Of a stretch of DNA of 64,000 bases, positions 9,336 to 19,661 are shown in pieces. Numbering within the stretch: position 1 is the first letter of the stretch; every line of letters starts with the position of its first letter. Position numbers and translations under genes: made by a program. The notes under the pieces are model-generated. The model did no database searches, was not told the DNA's origin, and was given only the letters and a program-made list of their open reading frames with translations. Source of the DNA: Elizabethkingia sp. YR214 (lineage in GTDB: Bacteria > Bacteroidota > Bacteroidia > Flavobacteriales > Weeksellaceae); NCBI RefSeq assembly GCF_003058195.1, contig NZ_QBUH01000006.1:1-64000 (forward strand), written 5' to 3'.

Positions 9336-10165
9336 AAAAATATACAAGTCCCTCCGTTTTAACCATTGCTGGGTTTGACGGCAGCGGCGGCGCCGGGATT
9401 CAAGCAGATATTAAAACCTTTTCTGCCTTAGGCTGTTTTGCAACATCTGTATTAACAGCTCTTCCGGTACAGAATACACAAGGCGTACGAAAAATATACT
9501 CGATTCCAGTGCAAGCTGTAGCTGATCAGATTGAAGCAATATTGGACGATATTTTTCCGGCAGCAATCAAAATAGGAATGGTACACACCCCGCAACTAGT
9601 CGACACCATTGTCAATACCTTGAGCAAATACGCCAAAATACCTATTGTATTTGATCCTGTAATGGTGGCAACAAGCGGACATCATCTTATAGAGAAAGAA
9701 ACTATTGCAGCTCTTGCTCAGAAATTATTTCCTGTCGCAGATGTTATAACACCCAATATGGATGAAGCATCAATTCTGGCGAATATGCAAGTACGTACAC
9801 TGGATGACATGTATATAGCCGGTGAAAAAATCCTGAATATGGGTTGCAAAAGTATTTTGCTAAAAGGTGGACATCAGGAGACAGATATGATAACTTCATT
9901 ATACTTTGACGAAACCGGAAAGATATACACATTTGAAACTGAAAAATTCAAAACGAATAATACTCATGGTTCCGGATGCACCCTATCATCTGCCATTGCA
10001 GCATATATAGCACAGGAAAAAAATTTACACGATGCCGTTTCTATGGGGCAACAATATGTTTTTGAAGCTATTAAAAGTGGCAAAGACATAGAAATAGGCA
10101 AAGGCAATGGTCCTCTTAATCATTTTTTTAACCCTCAAAAATTAATTATACATGAAATGGTCTGA
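9332..10165 (+). CDS. thiD: Hydroxymethylpyrimidine (phosphate) kinase ThiD
   Basis: Ribokinase-fold kinase of 277 residues that phosphorylates HMP and HMP phosphate. Diagnostic sequences are VLTIAGFDGSGGAGIQADIK, TALPVQNTQGVR, IKIGMV, PIVFDPVMVATSGHHL, DVITPNMDEASIL, LLKGGHQ and the anion hole NTHGSGCTLSSAIAAY. It overlaps thiE by four bases and tenA by fourteen. With its neighbours it covers activation of both thiamine halves. Confidence 0.95.
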   Translation: MKKYTSPSVLTIAGFDGSGGAGIQADIKTFSALGCFATSVLTALPVQNTQGVRKIYSIPVQAVADQIEAILDDIFPAAIKIGMVHTPQLVDTIVNTLSKYAKIPIVFDPVMVATSGHHLIEKETIAALAQKLFPVADVITPNMDEASILANMQVRTLDDMYIAGEKILNMGCKSILLKGGHQETDMITSLYFDETGKIYTFETEKFKTNNTHGSGCTLSSAIAAYIAQEKNLHDAVSMGQQYVFEAIKSGKDIEIGKGNGPLNHFFNPQKLIIHEMV

Positions 10166-10802
10166 ATATACCTGGAAGCAAATAGAAGGATATTACCAAT
10201 CGATACTAGACATGCCTTTTGTTACTGAACTGGCAGAAGGAAATCTCCCTAAAGAAAAATTCCAGTTTTATATGGCTCAGGACTCATTATATCTTGAGCA
10301 TTTTGGGCGTGCACTTGCGCTAATAGGAGCCAGAGCATATAATATTCAGGATGTTCTTTCTTTTATCCGTTTTGCAGAAAATACTATTGTCGTAGAAAAT
10401 GCATTACATGAATCTTATTTTAAAGATTTTGATGTTACGGAAAAAGGAAAAATGCAACCCGTTTGCCATCATTATGTTCATTTTTTGAAAAGTACCGCTG
10501 CATTAAATTCTGTAGAAATTGCGATGGCTGCTGTTTTACCGTGTTTCTGGATTTATCAGAAGGTAGGTGACCATATTTATGAAAGCAGACAGTCTGAAGC
10601 CAATCCTTATAAAAAATGGATTGATACTTATGCCGGTGAAGAATTTGCTATTGCTGTTCAACAGGCCATTGAAATTTGTGATAAAGCAGCTGAGACGACA
10701 ACTCCGGAAATCAGAACCAGAATGACTGAAGCTTTCATTACTGCAACACAAATGGAATATTATTTCTGGCAGGCTGCTTATGAATTAAAATCCTGGATAT
10801 AA
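10152..10802 (+). CDS. tenA: TenA-family thiaminase II / aminopyrimidine aminohydrolase
   Basis: Helical enzyme of 216 residues. TenA hydrolyses degraded thiamine pyrimidines (aminoHMP to HMP) or thiamine itself, feeding HMP to ThiD. Visible family features are FYMAQDSLYLEHFGRALALIGARA near residue 40, ALHESYFK, a mid-protein VEIAMAAVLPCFWIY with the active-site cysteine, and the C-terminal EMEYYFWQAAY-like helix (here TQMEYYFWQAAYE). It starts inside the end of thiD. Its presence with thiM, thiE and thiD supports salvage of thiamine breakdown products. Confidence 0.92.
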   Translation: MKWSEYTWKQIEGYYQSILDMPFVTELAEGNLPKEKFQFYMAQDSLYLEHFGRALALIGARAYNIQDVLSFIRFAENTIVVENALHESYFKDFDVTEKGKMQPVCHHYVHFLKSTAALNSVEIAMAAVLPCFWIYQKVGDHIYESRQSEANPYKKWIDTYAGEEFAIAVQQAIEICDKAAETTTPEIRTRMTEAFITATQMEYYFWQAAYELKSWI

Positions 10803-10942
10803 AACAAACCATGGATTGACTTCAGGGTTTTATTTTTGAAATAATATTGAGTATAAAAAAATGAATAGTAATATTCAAAAAAAATAAATTTCAAATAACT
10901 GATTTTATTACAGTTACACGTAATCAATAAGATAAAATCAAT

Positions 10943-11623
10943 ATGATTGGTATAATAGCAGAACTGGTTATTTCATGGCTTTTACTTTGGTTATTTGCTA
11001 AAACTAATCTGGAAGCATTAGGCCTTCTTCCATCAAAAAACAGATTAGCTAATGTAGGCATCGGGCTATTGTTATCAGGAATATGTTGTATACTTTATCA
11101 TATATTGAAAACATATCCCGCAGATAACAGTTGGATACTAAATAAACAAATTTCCTTTATAGCAATATTAAAAAATATTTGGTGGGTTTTTAAATCAGTA
11201 TTATTTGAAGAGCTTATATTCAGGGGTGCTATTTTATATTTACTAACAAAAGCATTGAATGTAAAAACGGCATGTATTGTATCCGCAGTTTCTTTTGGAA
11301 TCTATCATTTATTTTCTTACAATGCCTTTGGTAATCCGGTACAGATGGTTATCATATTCTTAATGACAACAATCTTAGGTATGGCATTAGCCTACAGTTT
11401 TACTAAAACCCAGTCCCTTTATTTGCCCGTAAGCTTACACTTCGGATGGAATTTCTTTAATATCGTTGTTTTCTCAAGCGGACCACTTGGATCACAACTC
11501 TTTATAAAAGCAAATACAAATAAATTACAGGACGGCCTATCATTAGCAATTTTAGTATTTCAGGCAATAACATTACCTCTTCTTATATGGTGGTATTTAA
11601 GCTATATTTCAAAAAAAGCCTAA
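10943..11623 (+). CDS. CPBP-family intramembrane metalloprotease
   Basis: Polytopic membrane protein of 226 residues with about six to seven helices. The CPBP (Abi, Rce1-like) signature is complete: FEELIFRGAILY with the paired glutamates and arginine, then SFGIYHLFSY with the metal-ligand histidine, then LPVSLHFGWNFF with the third motif. Such proteins cleave peptides within the membrane or at CaaX-like ends; in bacteria they are linked to peptide maturation or bacteriocin immunity. It is a single gene; its stop codon lies in a terminator hairpin. Confidence 0.88.
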   Translation: MIGIIAELVISWLLLWLFAKTNLEALGLLPSKNRLANVGIGLLLSGICCILYHILKTYPADNSWILNKQISFIAILKNIWWVFKSVLFEELIFRGAILYLLTKALNVKTACIVSAVSFGIYHLFSYNAFGNPVQMVIIFLMTTILGMALAYSFTKTQSLYLPVSLHFGWNFFNIVVFSSGPLGSQLFIKANTNKLQDGLSLAILVFQAITLPLLIWWYLSYISKKA

Positions 11624-11649
11624 ACAGATTTAAAACTCTGTTTAGGTTT
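11619..11649. terminator. Bidirectional terminator between convergent genes
   Basis: Perfect 10-bp stem CCTAAACAGA / TCTGTTTAGG with an 8-base loop, flanked by A-rich and T-rich sequence. It overlaps the stop of the CPBP gene and can serve both that gene and the convergent regulator. Confidence 0.7.
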
Positions 11650-11657
11650 CGTTAAAA

Positions 11658-13385
11658 CTATTCATTTGTAGATGATTTCATTTCATCAATATCTTTTTTC
11701 CTCTTTTTAATAAATTCAGTTGGACGAAGTCCATTAATTTCCTGAAATAAATCGGAAAAATTCTGTCTTGAGGCTATTCCGCATTCATCTGATAAACCCT
11801 GAATGGTATAATTAAGATACTTTTCATTTTCATACATCAGCTGTGTAATATAATTTATTCTCAAGATTCCTAAGTACCTGCTAAAGTTCATTCCTTTTGT
11901 CTCATTGATAAATTGAGAAAGATATGTACTGTTTGTTTCAAAGATACCTGAAAGTTTATTTAATGTAACTCCCTTTTCAAGGAATTGTTTTTCTTTTTCA
12001 AATTTTTCTAATTTATCCTGAAGATCTTTATAAACATCTTCGCTCATTGTAGATTTACTTTGAGAAGAAATATTCTCATATGGAACCAAAGACGGTTCAT
12101 TCTCATGATATTGAAGATTATCTTCTAGTTTTCTATATTTTGTTCTGATTTTCTTTTCGTTCTGATAATATTTCCAAACATTGTAAACCAATACGCTTAC
12201 AATTATACATAAGAGTATAATCATTCCCAATCCCCATTTATTCTGATTCTCCAGTTTATTCTGAATATCTACAAGATTCTGCGTATCATATTCTCTGTGT
12301 ATTTTAGAAGATAAATAGGTGAAGTCTCTGGTTAAAATCCCATCAGCTTTTAGCAGAACCTTTGTATAATATAGTTCCTGTACATGATCATTATGCTTCC
12401 TATAATAGCTAATCAAAAGTTCATAATTATCCCTTAATTCCGGAAATATAAAATTGTGTTTTTGGAAAATTGAATCTACTTTTTTAAATTGCTCTACAGC
12501 TTCATCTTCTTTATGAAGCCCCATATAACTTTTACCTATATAGAAATTTACAACTGCAATCCATGCAAAGTCATTATTATTTTCCATTACAGGAATAGTA
12601 TGATTAAAAGTTTGGATTGCTTTACTAAACTGACCTTCATGGAATTCTAAAGTACCTCTACACTTTAATAAATATGCCTTCTCTAATGAAAACTCATTTT
12701 TCTTATCTCTATTAATAAATGCTAGTCCTTTTTCAGTTAAAAATTTGGCTTTTTCAAAATTTCCAAGATGGATATAACAAACTATAGCAAGATGCAAACT
12801 ATTAAGATATATCCTACTATTATTATAAATTTCATTTGGATGATAATTCCCTGTTGTTCTTGGTTCAAAATATCCAATACATTCATTAAAGAGCTCTAAT
12901 GCATCATTATAATAGCCTAAATAGCTTTTAACAACACCTAAAAAGTAGATTAATTGATTTTTCTGATAATCATTATTTCCTTTTTTAGAATATTCATACG
13001 CTTTCAGATATTCATCTAAAGCTGATTTGTATTTTTTATAATTATAATAATAAATAGACCCTTTTACCAGATATGCCCTACTAATAAGATCGTTATTCAT
13101 AGTTTTCTTTGCTACCGCAATACTACTATCTGCATATATAAATTTTTTTTCGGGTGTTGGAGAATAATAGAAAGCATCTTCATAGGCACGCATTAATTCT
13201 TCGCTGTTCTTTTCTTTTTTTGCTTTTTCAATCAGTATCTTAACTATGCTAAGTGCTCTTTCATCATTTTCTTCTAAATTTTCATACTTTTTTCTCAAAT
13301 CATCATACGATTGACCCTTCAAATTTTCAATCTGAAAAATAAAAATTAGTAATAAAAAGTATGATATGTATTTTTTTATATGCAT
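11658..13385 (-). CDS. TPR-containing membrane-anchored AraC-type regulator
   Basis: Protein of 575 residues with a signal peptide (YISYFLLLIFIFQIENLKG), about 350 residues of tetratricopeptide-like helical repeats, one transmembrane helix (WGLGMIILLCIIVSVLVYNVW), a coiled segment, and a C-terminal AraC-type helix-turn-helix (TYLSQFINETKGMNFSRYLG, then TIQGLSDECGIASRQNFSDL and FQEINGLRPTEFI). This order puts the repeats outside and the DNA-binding domain in the cytoplasm, an architecture common in flavobacteria. It probably reports an envelope signal directly to DNA. The target genes are not evident. Confidence 0.87.
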   Translation of the reverse strand: MHIKKYISYFLLLIFIFQIENLKGQSYDDLRKKYENLEENDERALSIVKILIEKAKKEKNSEELMRAYEDAFYYSPTPEKKFIYADSSIAVAKKTMNNDLISRAYLVKGSIYYYNYKKYKSALDEYLKAYEYSKKGNNDYQKNQLIYFLGVVKSYLGYYNDALELFNECIGYFEPRTTGNYHPNEIYNNSRIYLNSLHLAIVCYIHLGNFEKAKFLTEKGLAFINRDKKNEFSLEKAYLLKCRGTLEFHEGQFSKAIQTFNHTIPVMENNNDFAWIAVVNFYIGKSYMGLHKEDEAVEQFKKVDSIFQKHNFIFPELRDNYELLISYYRKHNDHVQELYYTKVLLKADGILTRDFTYLSSKIHREYDTQNLVDIQNKLENQNKWGLGMIILLCIIVSVLVYNVWKYYQNEKKIRTKYRKLEDNLQYHENEPSLVPYENISSQSKSTMSEDVYKDLQDKLEKFEKEKQFLEKGVTLNKLSGIFETNSTYLSQFINETKGMNFSRYLGILRINYITQLMYENEKYLNYTIQGLSDECGIASRQNFSDLFQEINGLRPTEFIKKRKKDIDEMKSSTNE

Positions 13386-13691
13386 TGCTGTTAAAAGTGT
13401 GCAATTTATTTACTTCAAAAATAATGAAAAAGCATTAAATAATAATATATACATCATAAAATTAAATAATAATATTTCATCATCAATTTAAACACAAGTA
13501 CCTACATATCATTCATTTACATCTTAAACTACTGTCCTAATTTATAAATTAAGACGTCTTTATCTGTAAATTAACTAATATAGGACTAGTATTTCTTGTG
13601 GTTCAGAATATTCTCCCATAATTTAGTCAAAGCAAAAAGAAATGAAAATTGACCTTTGTAAAACACTGGTCAAATATAAATAAAATCAATT
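13386..13691. other. Intergenic region, no gene seen
   Basis: About 300 bases of very AT-rich sequence between the divergently arranged TPR regulator and the small lipoprotein. A TATTTTTG on the minus strand at 13416-13423 matches the -7 consensus for the regulator. I see no RNA gene or long repeat. Confidence 0.4.
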
Positions 13692-13952
13692 ATGAAAAAG
13701 TTAATCTTATTAGCAACAACAGTAGTTCTATTATTTTCGAATATAGGCTGTAGAGAAGCAGAGGAGCTTGGCACTATAGGATCTACTCAAAATAATAATA
13801 CAGCTAGTGCAAATGACACTAAATTAACAAACGATAGTATAATCAAAAACTTAAAAGATCAAGCAGTTCCAGAAAAGAAAAAAACAAACCCTATTTCAGA
13901 AACTGCAGAGTCTAGCGATACTCCTCCTATAAAAGATAAAATTCGCTATTAG
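13692..13952 (+). CDS. Small lipoprotein of unknown function
   Basis: Protein of 86 residues beginning with a lipoprotein signal (MKKLILLATTVVLLFSNIGC), lipobox cysteine at residue 20. The mature part is about 66 residues, rich in Asn, Thr, Lys and Glu, with no predicted structure and no recognised domain. It is likely an envelope-anchored, flexible peptide. A good terminator follows. Confidence 0.6.
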   Translation: MKKLILLATTVVLLFSNIGCREAEELGTIGSTQNNNTASANDTKLTNDSIIKNLKDQAVPEKKKTNPISETAESSDTPPIKDKIRY

Positions 13953-14033
13953 AATTAGACCAATTTCACATTCATCATACATTTTAATCTTCTTCTTTAT
14001 GGGGGTTTTCCTACTTGCGAGAGCACTTTTTGG

Positions 14034-14058
14034 AAAACCTCTGTTAAAGAGGTTTTTT
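14034..14058 (+). terminator. Rho-independent terminator
   Basis: Stem AAAACCTCT / AGAGGTTTT with a five-base loop, followed by a T run. It lies about 80 bases after the small lipoprotein gene. Confidence 0.75.
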
Positions 14059-14143
14059 CGTTTATATCAATGCTCTTATCCAGATAGATTATCAAAGATT
14101 AACAATTACTGATACCATATTGTAAAAATTATCTGAACCGACA

Positions 14144-15067
14144 CTACAACATAGTATATTGTTTTGGATTAATTCCGATATGTTGTTTAAACACCTTGGA
14201 AAAGTGTCCTAGGTTTGTAAATCCTAACCTATATCCTACATCCGAAACCGAGGATCTATTTTCTTTCAATAATTTAGCAGCTTCTTTCATTCTAAATTCC
14301 TGATAATAGCTAAAAATACTATTTCCAAAAATCTGACTAAATAAACGTTTTAGCTTTGTTGGGCTCATTCCCGCAAGAGCAGATAATTCACTAATAATCG
14401 GAGGCTTTCCCAGATCTTCGAGCATTAATCCTCTTATCTTATAAATAGTTTCTATATCCTGAACATTTAGAGCATAAAGTTGTTTATCATCTCGTTTACC
14501 CAACTCCATCAATAGCCTGCAAATAAGTTCTTCTGCTTTCACTCTTAAAAAAAACAACTCAAATGCTTCCTCAGGATTTTCTGAAATTATATCATTAACT
14601 ATCTCCTGCAAAGAAGGATAAAGTATTTGCTCAAAAAGATAAGGCTGTGTATTTTGTAGCAAGCCTTTTAAAATTGAAGACTTCTCATATGAATAAAATA
14701 AACTACCCAGATAACAAGCATCTATCTCTATATTAATAGTGGCAGTATTGGAATGGATAGAAATGACATCATCAGTATTCAACCGGCTGGTTCCAATCAT
14801 AACGGAAGGAATTCCTGATTTTGAAAAAACATTCTGAAGCTTAAAAAATATCATCTTCTTAGCGACATCTATATCCGGATTCTTAATAGTTAGATCTTCA
14901 TAAAGCTCATAATTACTTATAATCATTCGGATATTTTCATTAAAAACAAACCCTCGACAATATCCTTTGCCAAATTTGACAGGGATTCCTAACCTTCTAT
15001 TTTCTATTTTCACCCCCAACAGATTGGAAAAAAATTCAATAACCTTTGGAACTGTAATATCTTTCAT
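14144..15067 (-). CDS. AraC-family transcriptional regulator, divergent from the Tet(X)-like gene
   Basis: Regulator of 307 residues. The first 200 residues are an unassigned sensor region; the last 100 form two helix-turn-helix motifs, LSALAGMSPTKLKRLFSQIF and VSDVGYRLGFTNLGHFSKVF, ending in GINPKQY. The gene is divergent from the flavin monooxygenase, separated by about 100 bases, so control of that enzyme is a reasonable inference. The spacer holds the palindrome CAAATTTG, a possible operator or core promoter part. Confidence 0.88.
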   Translation of the reverse strand: MKDITVPKVIEFFSNLLGVKIENRRLGIPVKFGKGYCRGFVFNENIRMIISNYELYEDLTIKNPDIDVAKKMIFFKLQNVFSKSGIPSVMIGTSRLNTDDVISIHSNTATINIEIDACYLGSLFYSYEKSSILKGLLQNTQPYLFEQILYPSLQEIVNDIISENPEEAFELFFLRVKAEELICRLLMELGKRDDKQLYALNVQDIETIYKIRGLMLEDLGKPPIISELSALAGMSPTKLKRLFSQIFGNSIFSYYQEFRMKEAAKLLKENRSSVSDVGYRLGFTNLGHFSKVFKQHIGINPKQYTML

Positions 15068-15148
15068 TCAATAAAAGTCTTTTACGACTATTTTCATGTC
15101 TAATGTAATTATTTTATCCATAACAATACTTTCAAATTTGTATCATAA

Positions 15149-16294
<1,146 letters not shown>

Positions 16295-16404
16295 ATAAAT
16301 AACAGAAGAAAAAACAGAAATGAACCAATATAGCACATATGATTATGCTATCTCTGGATAAAGAATGAGCGACGAAATGGCTATTAACTTAAACGAAGTA
16401 GACA

Positions 16405-16662
16405 ATGGAAAATAAACTAATATCAATGGTAGCTTTCATTCAACAGCAAAAACAATTTTGGAGTGGTAATAAAAACGAATAGGAAGAAATAGGAAAAGAC
16501 TGTGTACGTTATTCATCTTTCCTAAAACAGCCACTCATACTCGCAATGTTTATTCCAGCAGACGAAAACAATGTGCTCTCAGACAAACCTAAAAGCTGCA
16601 ATAAGCCGTGTTCTTCTTCAGGCTGGAGTGAAACAAACAAATGTAAAAATTGTAGATTTTAA
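16405..16662 (+). pseudogene. Degraded small gene with an in-frame stop
   Basis: A frame starting MENKLISMVAFIQQQKQFW is broken by TAG at 16480, after which coding-like sequence continues (CVRYSSFLKQPLILAMFIP, then ADENN). The second part resembles a family of small flavobacterial proteins with a 'LKQPL.L.MF.P' pattern, recalled without a search. It overlaps the next gene in another frame. Likely a relic at the start of the accessory region. Confidence 0.4.
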
Positions 16663-16927
16663 TCAGGTAAATACAAACAGAAGAAAATGTACTTTTAAAG
16701 GGTTTGAAGTTGAACTATCTAAGAGTAGAGTAGATATTTATCTTCCAGAGTATAATCACATATCCTATTCTCGTATTCAAAACAATTTTTCGTCACCATC
16801 AATGTGGCTGGCAACAATTGAAGACTCGATAATGTATTTAGGAATCACCCTAGCCGCAACCGCAATATACAAATCTATGGAAGCAGTAATAAAAAAAGCT
16901 ATGGAAATATTTAACGAGAGGAAATAA
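16571..16927 (+). CDS. Hypothetical protein
   Basis: Frame of 118 residues with no recognised domain. The N-terminal half has a basic, mixed strand/helix pattern; the C-terminal third (MYLGITLAATAIYKSMEAVI) is moderately hydrophobic and could be a helix. No signal peptide. It follows the Tet(X)-like gene and an overlapping relic, so it could itself be a fragment. Function unknown. Confidence 0.4.
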   Translation: MCSQTNLKAAISRVLLQAGVKQTNVKIVDFNQVNTNRRKCTFKGFEVELSKSRVDIYLPEYNHISYSRIQNNFSSPSMWLATIEDSIMYLGITLAATAIYKSMEAVIKKAMEIFNERK

Positions 16928-16960
16928 AAACGGCTGGGTTAATGCCAGCCATTAAATAAA

Positions 16961-17155
16961 TTATTTCTTATCAAGTAATCTTAATTCTGCTCCTTCAACA
17001 CAACTTGCATCAACTCCAGGCGCAACAGTTACGGGAGTGCTACAATTATTAGTGCCTGCCCAACAACATACATAAGTACAACCTGTGTCATAAGACGGTT
17101 GTAAAGGTCCTGCTCCTGTGAATACCTTTAAAGAATCTCTAGTTAATTTTTTCAT
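16961..17155 (-). CDS. Bacteriocin/RiPP-like precursor peptide
   Basis: Peptide of 64 residues. The first 16 residues (MKKLTRDSLKVFTGAG) look like the short leader of Bacteroidota natural-product precursors, which usually reads 'MKKLSRE.LK.I.GG'. Here the double glycine is replaced by Gly-Ala-Gly. The core has five cysteines (TGCTYVCCWAGTNNC, then DASC) and many Thr/Ser residues. No modification enzyme, peptidase-transporter or immunity gene lies nearby, so it would depend on functions elsewhere or be an orphan. Assignment is by pattern only. Confidence 0.5.
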   Translation of the reverse strand: MKKLTRDSLKVFTGAGPLQPSYDTGCTYVCCWAGTNNCSTPVTVAPGVDASCVEGAELRLLDKK

Positions 17156-17409
17156 TGTATAATATTTAATTGATTAGTCTTACCAAACTAACATTATATC
17201 TATTTGTTTTGATATATAAATTGATATTCGCTTGGGTTTATTAAATATTTGCTAAAGATTTTATAATATCCGACTTTTGTTTAGCCATCTCACTTATAAT
17301 ATTTTTCTTTTTTCGTTGAAAATTTAGCCTTTTGACTCATTTTAAGATATTTTCAACGGGTTCCTGGTCTTTTGTGAAGGCTATGCTATGACCTAGATCA
17401 GGAAATAAC

Positions 17410-18110
17410 TTATATTGATTGGTACTTGAATTTGCACTTATTTATATGTCTAATATAGAGAGAGAATCTGAAAAAAACTTTTTTTTGATATTCTTCCAGT
17501 TCTTTTCTAAAGTGATCAATGGATTCAAACTCTTGTAAATATAGGAGCTTAGATTTTAATATACCAAAAAAGTTTTCTATAACTGCATTATCCAAACAGT
17601 TCCCTTTACGGGACATACTTTGTTTTATTCCCCTTTCCTTTAGTTTAAACTGAAACACTTTAATTTGATATTGCCAACCTTGATCAGAATGAATTATTAA
17701 ATCGGAATTATCAGGAATGTGCTTTATAGCACTTTCAAGCATGTTCATTGTCTGAAGTGAAGTTACTCGCTCAGAAATATTGTAACTAACTATTTCTCTG
17801 TTATATAAATCCATGATAGGAGATAAATATAATTTCCTCCCAAATAAAGAAAATTCTGTCAAATCTGTCACCCATTTTTTATTAGGCTTATCCGCTATAA
17901 AATTGCGTTTCAATAGGTTTGGAACGACTCTGCCAACTGCCCCTTTATAGGAGCGATATTTACGCAATCGTACCATGCATTTTATACCACAAAACTCCAT
18001 TAATTTGAGAACTGTTTTGTGATTAATTTTGTAACCACGGATCTTCATTTCCATCGTTATACGTCTGTAACCATACCTTCCTTTAAGCTACTTCAAGTGA
18101 AAAATCAAAT
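17410..18110 (-). mobile_element. IS3-family transposase OrfB relic
   Basis: A frame of 214 residues (17410-18054) carries the DDE integrase core of IS3-type OrfB: WVTDLTEFSLFGRKLYLSPI with the first Asp, LIIHSDQGWQYQ with the second, and KGNCLDNAVIENFFGILKSK with the Glu. Just upstream, the family's KGRYGYRRI is still readable, then a stop. OrfA and the OrfB N-terminus are missing. After EEYQKK the C-terminus changes to an unrelated frame, so the usual end is lost by frameshift. No intact terminal repeats are visible. The element is dead. Confidence 0.85.
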
Positions 18111-18182
18111 GAGCACAATATTCCATTTGTCAGGAAATATTAAAATAACTGCTAAAATAACGGTATATTATTGTATAAAGCA

Positions 18183-19406
18183 TTACATATTATGATGTAT
18201 CGTATGAAAATAATTATATAGCGAAGTGATGCGTTCGCTGTCATATACATTAATATATTCCAGAAACATTTGTTCAGACGAATGGCCTGTGGCATGCAAG
18301 AGTAAAGGTGTAGGGATTTTTCCATAAAAATTTGTGGCAAAGCTCCTCCTTCCAATATGACTTGTTAGGGTTTGCCATTTTTCCATTATAAATGGTTGCG
18401 CCCTGTGCCCTATGCGTATTCTGGCATTTAAAACACTATTGATTCCTGCAATTTTTGCAATAAGTTTTATTTGTGCATTATAGGTTGAAATATTAAGAGG
18501 TTTAGGAAAGGAATTACCATTTCTGTTAATTATATTTACAACATTCGGATGTAGAGGTAAGGTAATTTCCTTTTTTGTTTTTTGTTGAGTAAATCGAATG
18601 CATTTTATACCATTGAAATTCAGAGTCTTACATATTGAGAACTTCATGAAGTCTGAAAACCGTTGCCCGGTGTAGCAGCTGATAATCAGCCAGTCTCTTG
18701 CAATTTTTAATTCTTCAGGTAATTTAGCATTATTAATCTTATGAATCTCTTTTTCAGATAAAGAAACAATTACCTTTTGTTGTTTTTCCCTTTTAATATT
18801 GATTTCTCTTACTGAAGTTCTGAGACCTTTTTTTTCTACAAAGTTCAAGATTGTCTTTACAAAATGAATCGTTCTGTAAATGGTATTTTCACTGTATTTT
18901 TCTTTCTTACCAAATATCATAAATTTTTTTACAAACTCCATATTGATATCCTCAATAGCTAAATATCCCATAAGATATCCCTCAAATCTCTGTATTAGAT
19001 TATAAAATACTTTGTAACGCTTATAAGTGGAATAACAAATGAAATCCTTTCTATCGCTAATATAGCTATGCATAAAAAAAAGTAGTGTATTCTCAGGCAA
19101 TGACATTTTATTTTGTAATGTAATTTTATGTATTACCTTGGAAAGAGCCTTTTGGTTAATTTCTTTTCTTTGAGTCTCCTTTTTACTTACATATAATCCT
19201 AACTCTTTTTTTATACAATCCAGCTTATTATTAAGTTTCTTATATTTTTTAAAATAAATATTTTTCGGGCGTCTTTTTTCATCATCCCATTGTTCATGGT
19301 GAATCCTTAGAGAAGTATAAAACTTAAATTCATTACTATTTGTATTTAATGTTAAATTAATGTTTTTGACGACAGTATTACCTGAGATATAGAATTCTAG
19401 AGTCAT
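18183..19406 (-). CDS. Tyrosine recombinase (probable DNA invertase of the fimbrial switch)
   Basis: Recombinase of 407 residues of the Bacteroidota phage-integrase type. An N-terminal arm-binding domain (about 1-90) precedes the SAM-like core-binding domain (about 100-200) and the catalytic domain. Active-site residues are all present: Arg in YTGQRFSDF, Lys in QQKTKKEITL, His-x-x-Arg in SHIGRRSF, His in HATGHSSEQMF, and the Tyr nucleophile near EYINVYDSE. The gene is divergent from a fimbrillin operon. Between them is a segment bounded by an inverted pair of recombinase-like sites, only 51 bases upstream of the start. This strongly suggests that it inverts that segment; an element integrase is the alternative. 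The promoter inside the segment now faces this gene. Confidence 0.9.
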   Translation of the reverse strand: MTLEFYISGNTVVKNINLTLNTNSNEFKFYTSLRIHHEQWDDEKRRPKNIYFKKYKKLNNKLDCIKKELGLYVSKKETQRKEINQKALSKVIHKITLQNKMSLPENTLLFFMHSYISDRKDFICYSTYKRYKVFYNLIQRFEGYLMGYLAIEDINMEFVKKFMIFGKKEKYSENTIYRTIHFVKTILNFVEKKGLRTSVREINIKREKQQKVIVSLSEKEIHKINNAKLPEELKIARDWLIISCYTGQRFSDFMKFSICKTLNFNGIKCIRFTQQKTKKEITLPLHPNVVNIINRNGNSFPKPLNISTYNAQIKLIAKIAGINSVLNARIRIGHRAQPFIMEKWQTLTSHIGRRSFATNFYGKIPTPLLLHATGHSSEQMFLEYINVYDSERITSLYNYFHTIHHNM

Positions 19407-19456
19407 AGCTGAAAGTATTTTGAGAAGTTACTTGTCAGCTAATTTAATATAAAAAA

Positions 19457-19478
19457 ATAGTCCTAACAAGACTATTTT
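19457..19478 (+). repeat. Left inverted repeat / recombination site
   Basis: The site consists of arms AAATAGTC and GACTATTT around the spacer CTAACAA, that is, two inverted 8-9 bp recombinase-binding arms and a 7-bp crossover region. A perfect inverted 22-bp copy is at 19662-19683. Confidence 0.85.
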
Positions 19479-19485
19479 ATACCTG

Positions 19486-19516
19486 CAAATATAGAACATT
19501 TTTTCAAATAACCAAA
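19486..19516 (-). promoter_or_regulatory. Full-consensus promoter inside the invertible segment
   Basis: On the minus strand: TTTG, 19 bases, then TATATTTG, an exact Bacteroidota promoter (TTTG-N19-TAnnTTTG). The predicted start point falls about at 19478, at the inner edge of the left repeat. In this orientation it transcribes the recombinase gene, giving a leader of roughly 70 bases. Confidence 0.8.
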
Positions 19517-19661
19517 TAGAATAAAAAACTATAAACCAAAAGAATACGCCTGTTTTATTCTTTTGAGTATGCGATGGTATACAAGTAAGAAAACCCCACC
19601 AACACCTATATTTTCAGATTCTTTCAAGTAAAAGTATTGAGCTATAAATCAATAGATTATA

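Noticed and set aside
12000-13385. TPR regulator as a hybrid two-component sensor
   Set aside because: No histidine kinase or receiver motifs are present, only TPR-like repeats, one membrane helix and an AraC-type domain.
18183-19406. Recombinase as integrase of the whole accessory region ending at tRNA-Ser
   Set aside because: It is 18 kb away from the tRNA and directly flanks a pair of inverted sites, so local inversion explains it better. Integration is not ruled out.
19457-19478. Left inverted repeat as a simple terminator
   Set aside because: It can fold as a hairpin, but an exact second copy in opposite orientation with the same 7-bp spacer fits a recombination site better.
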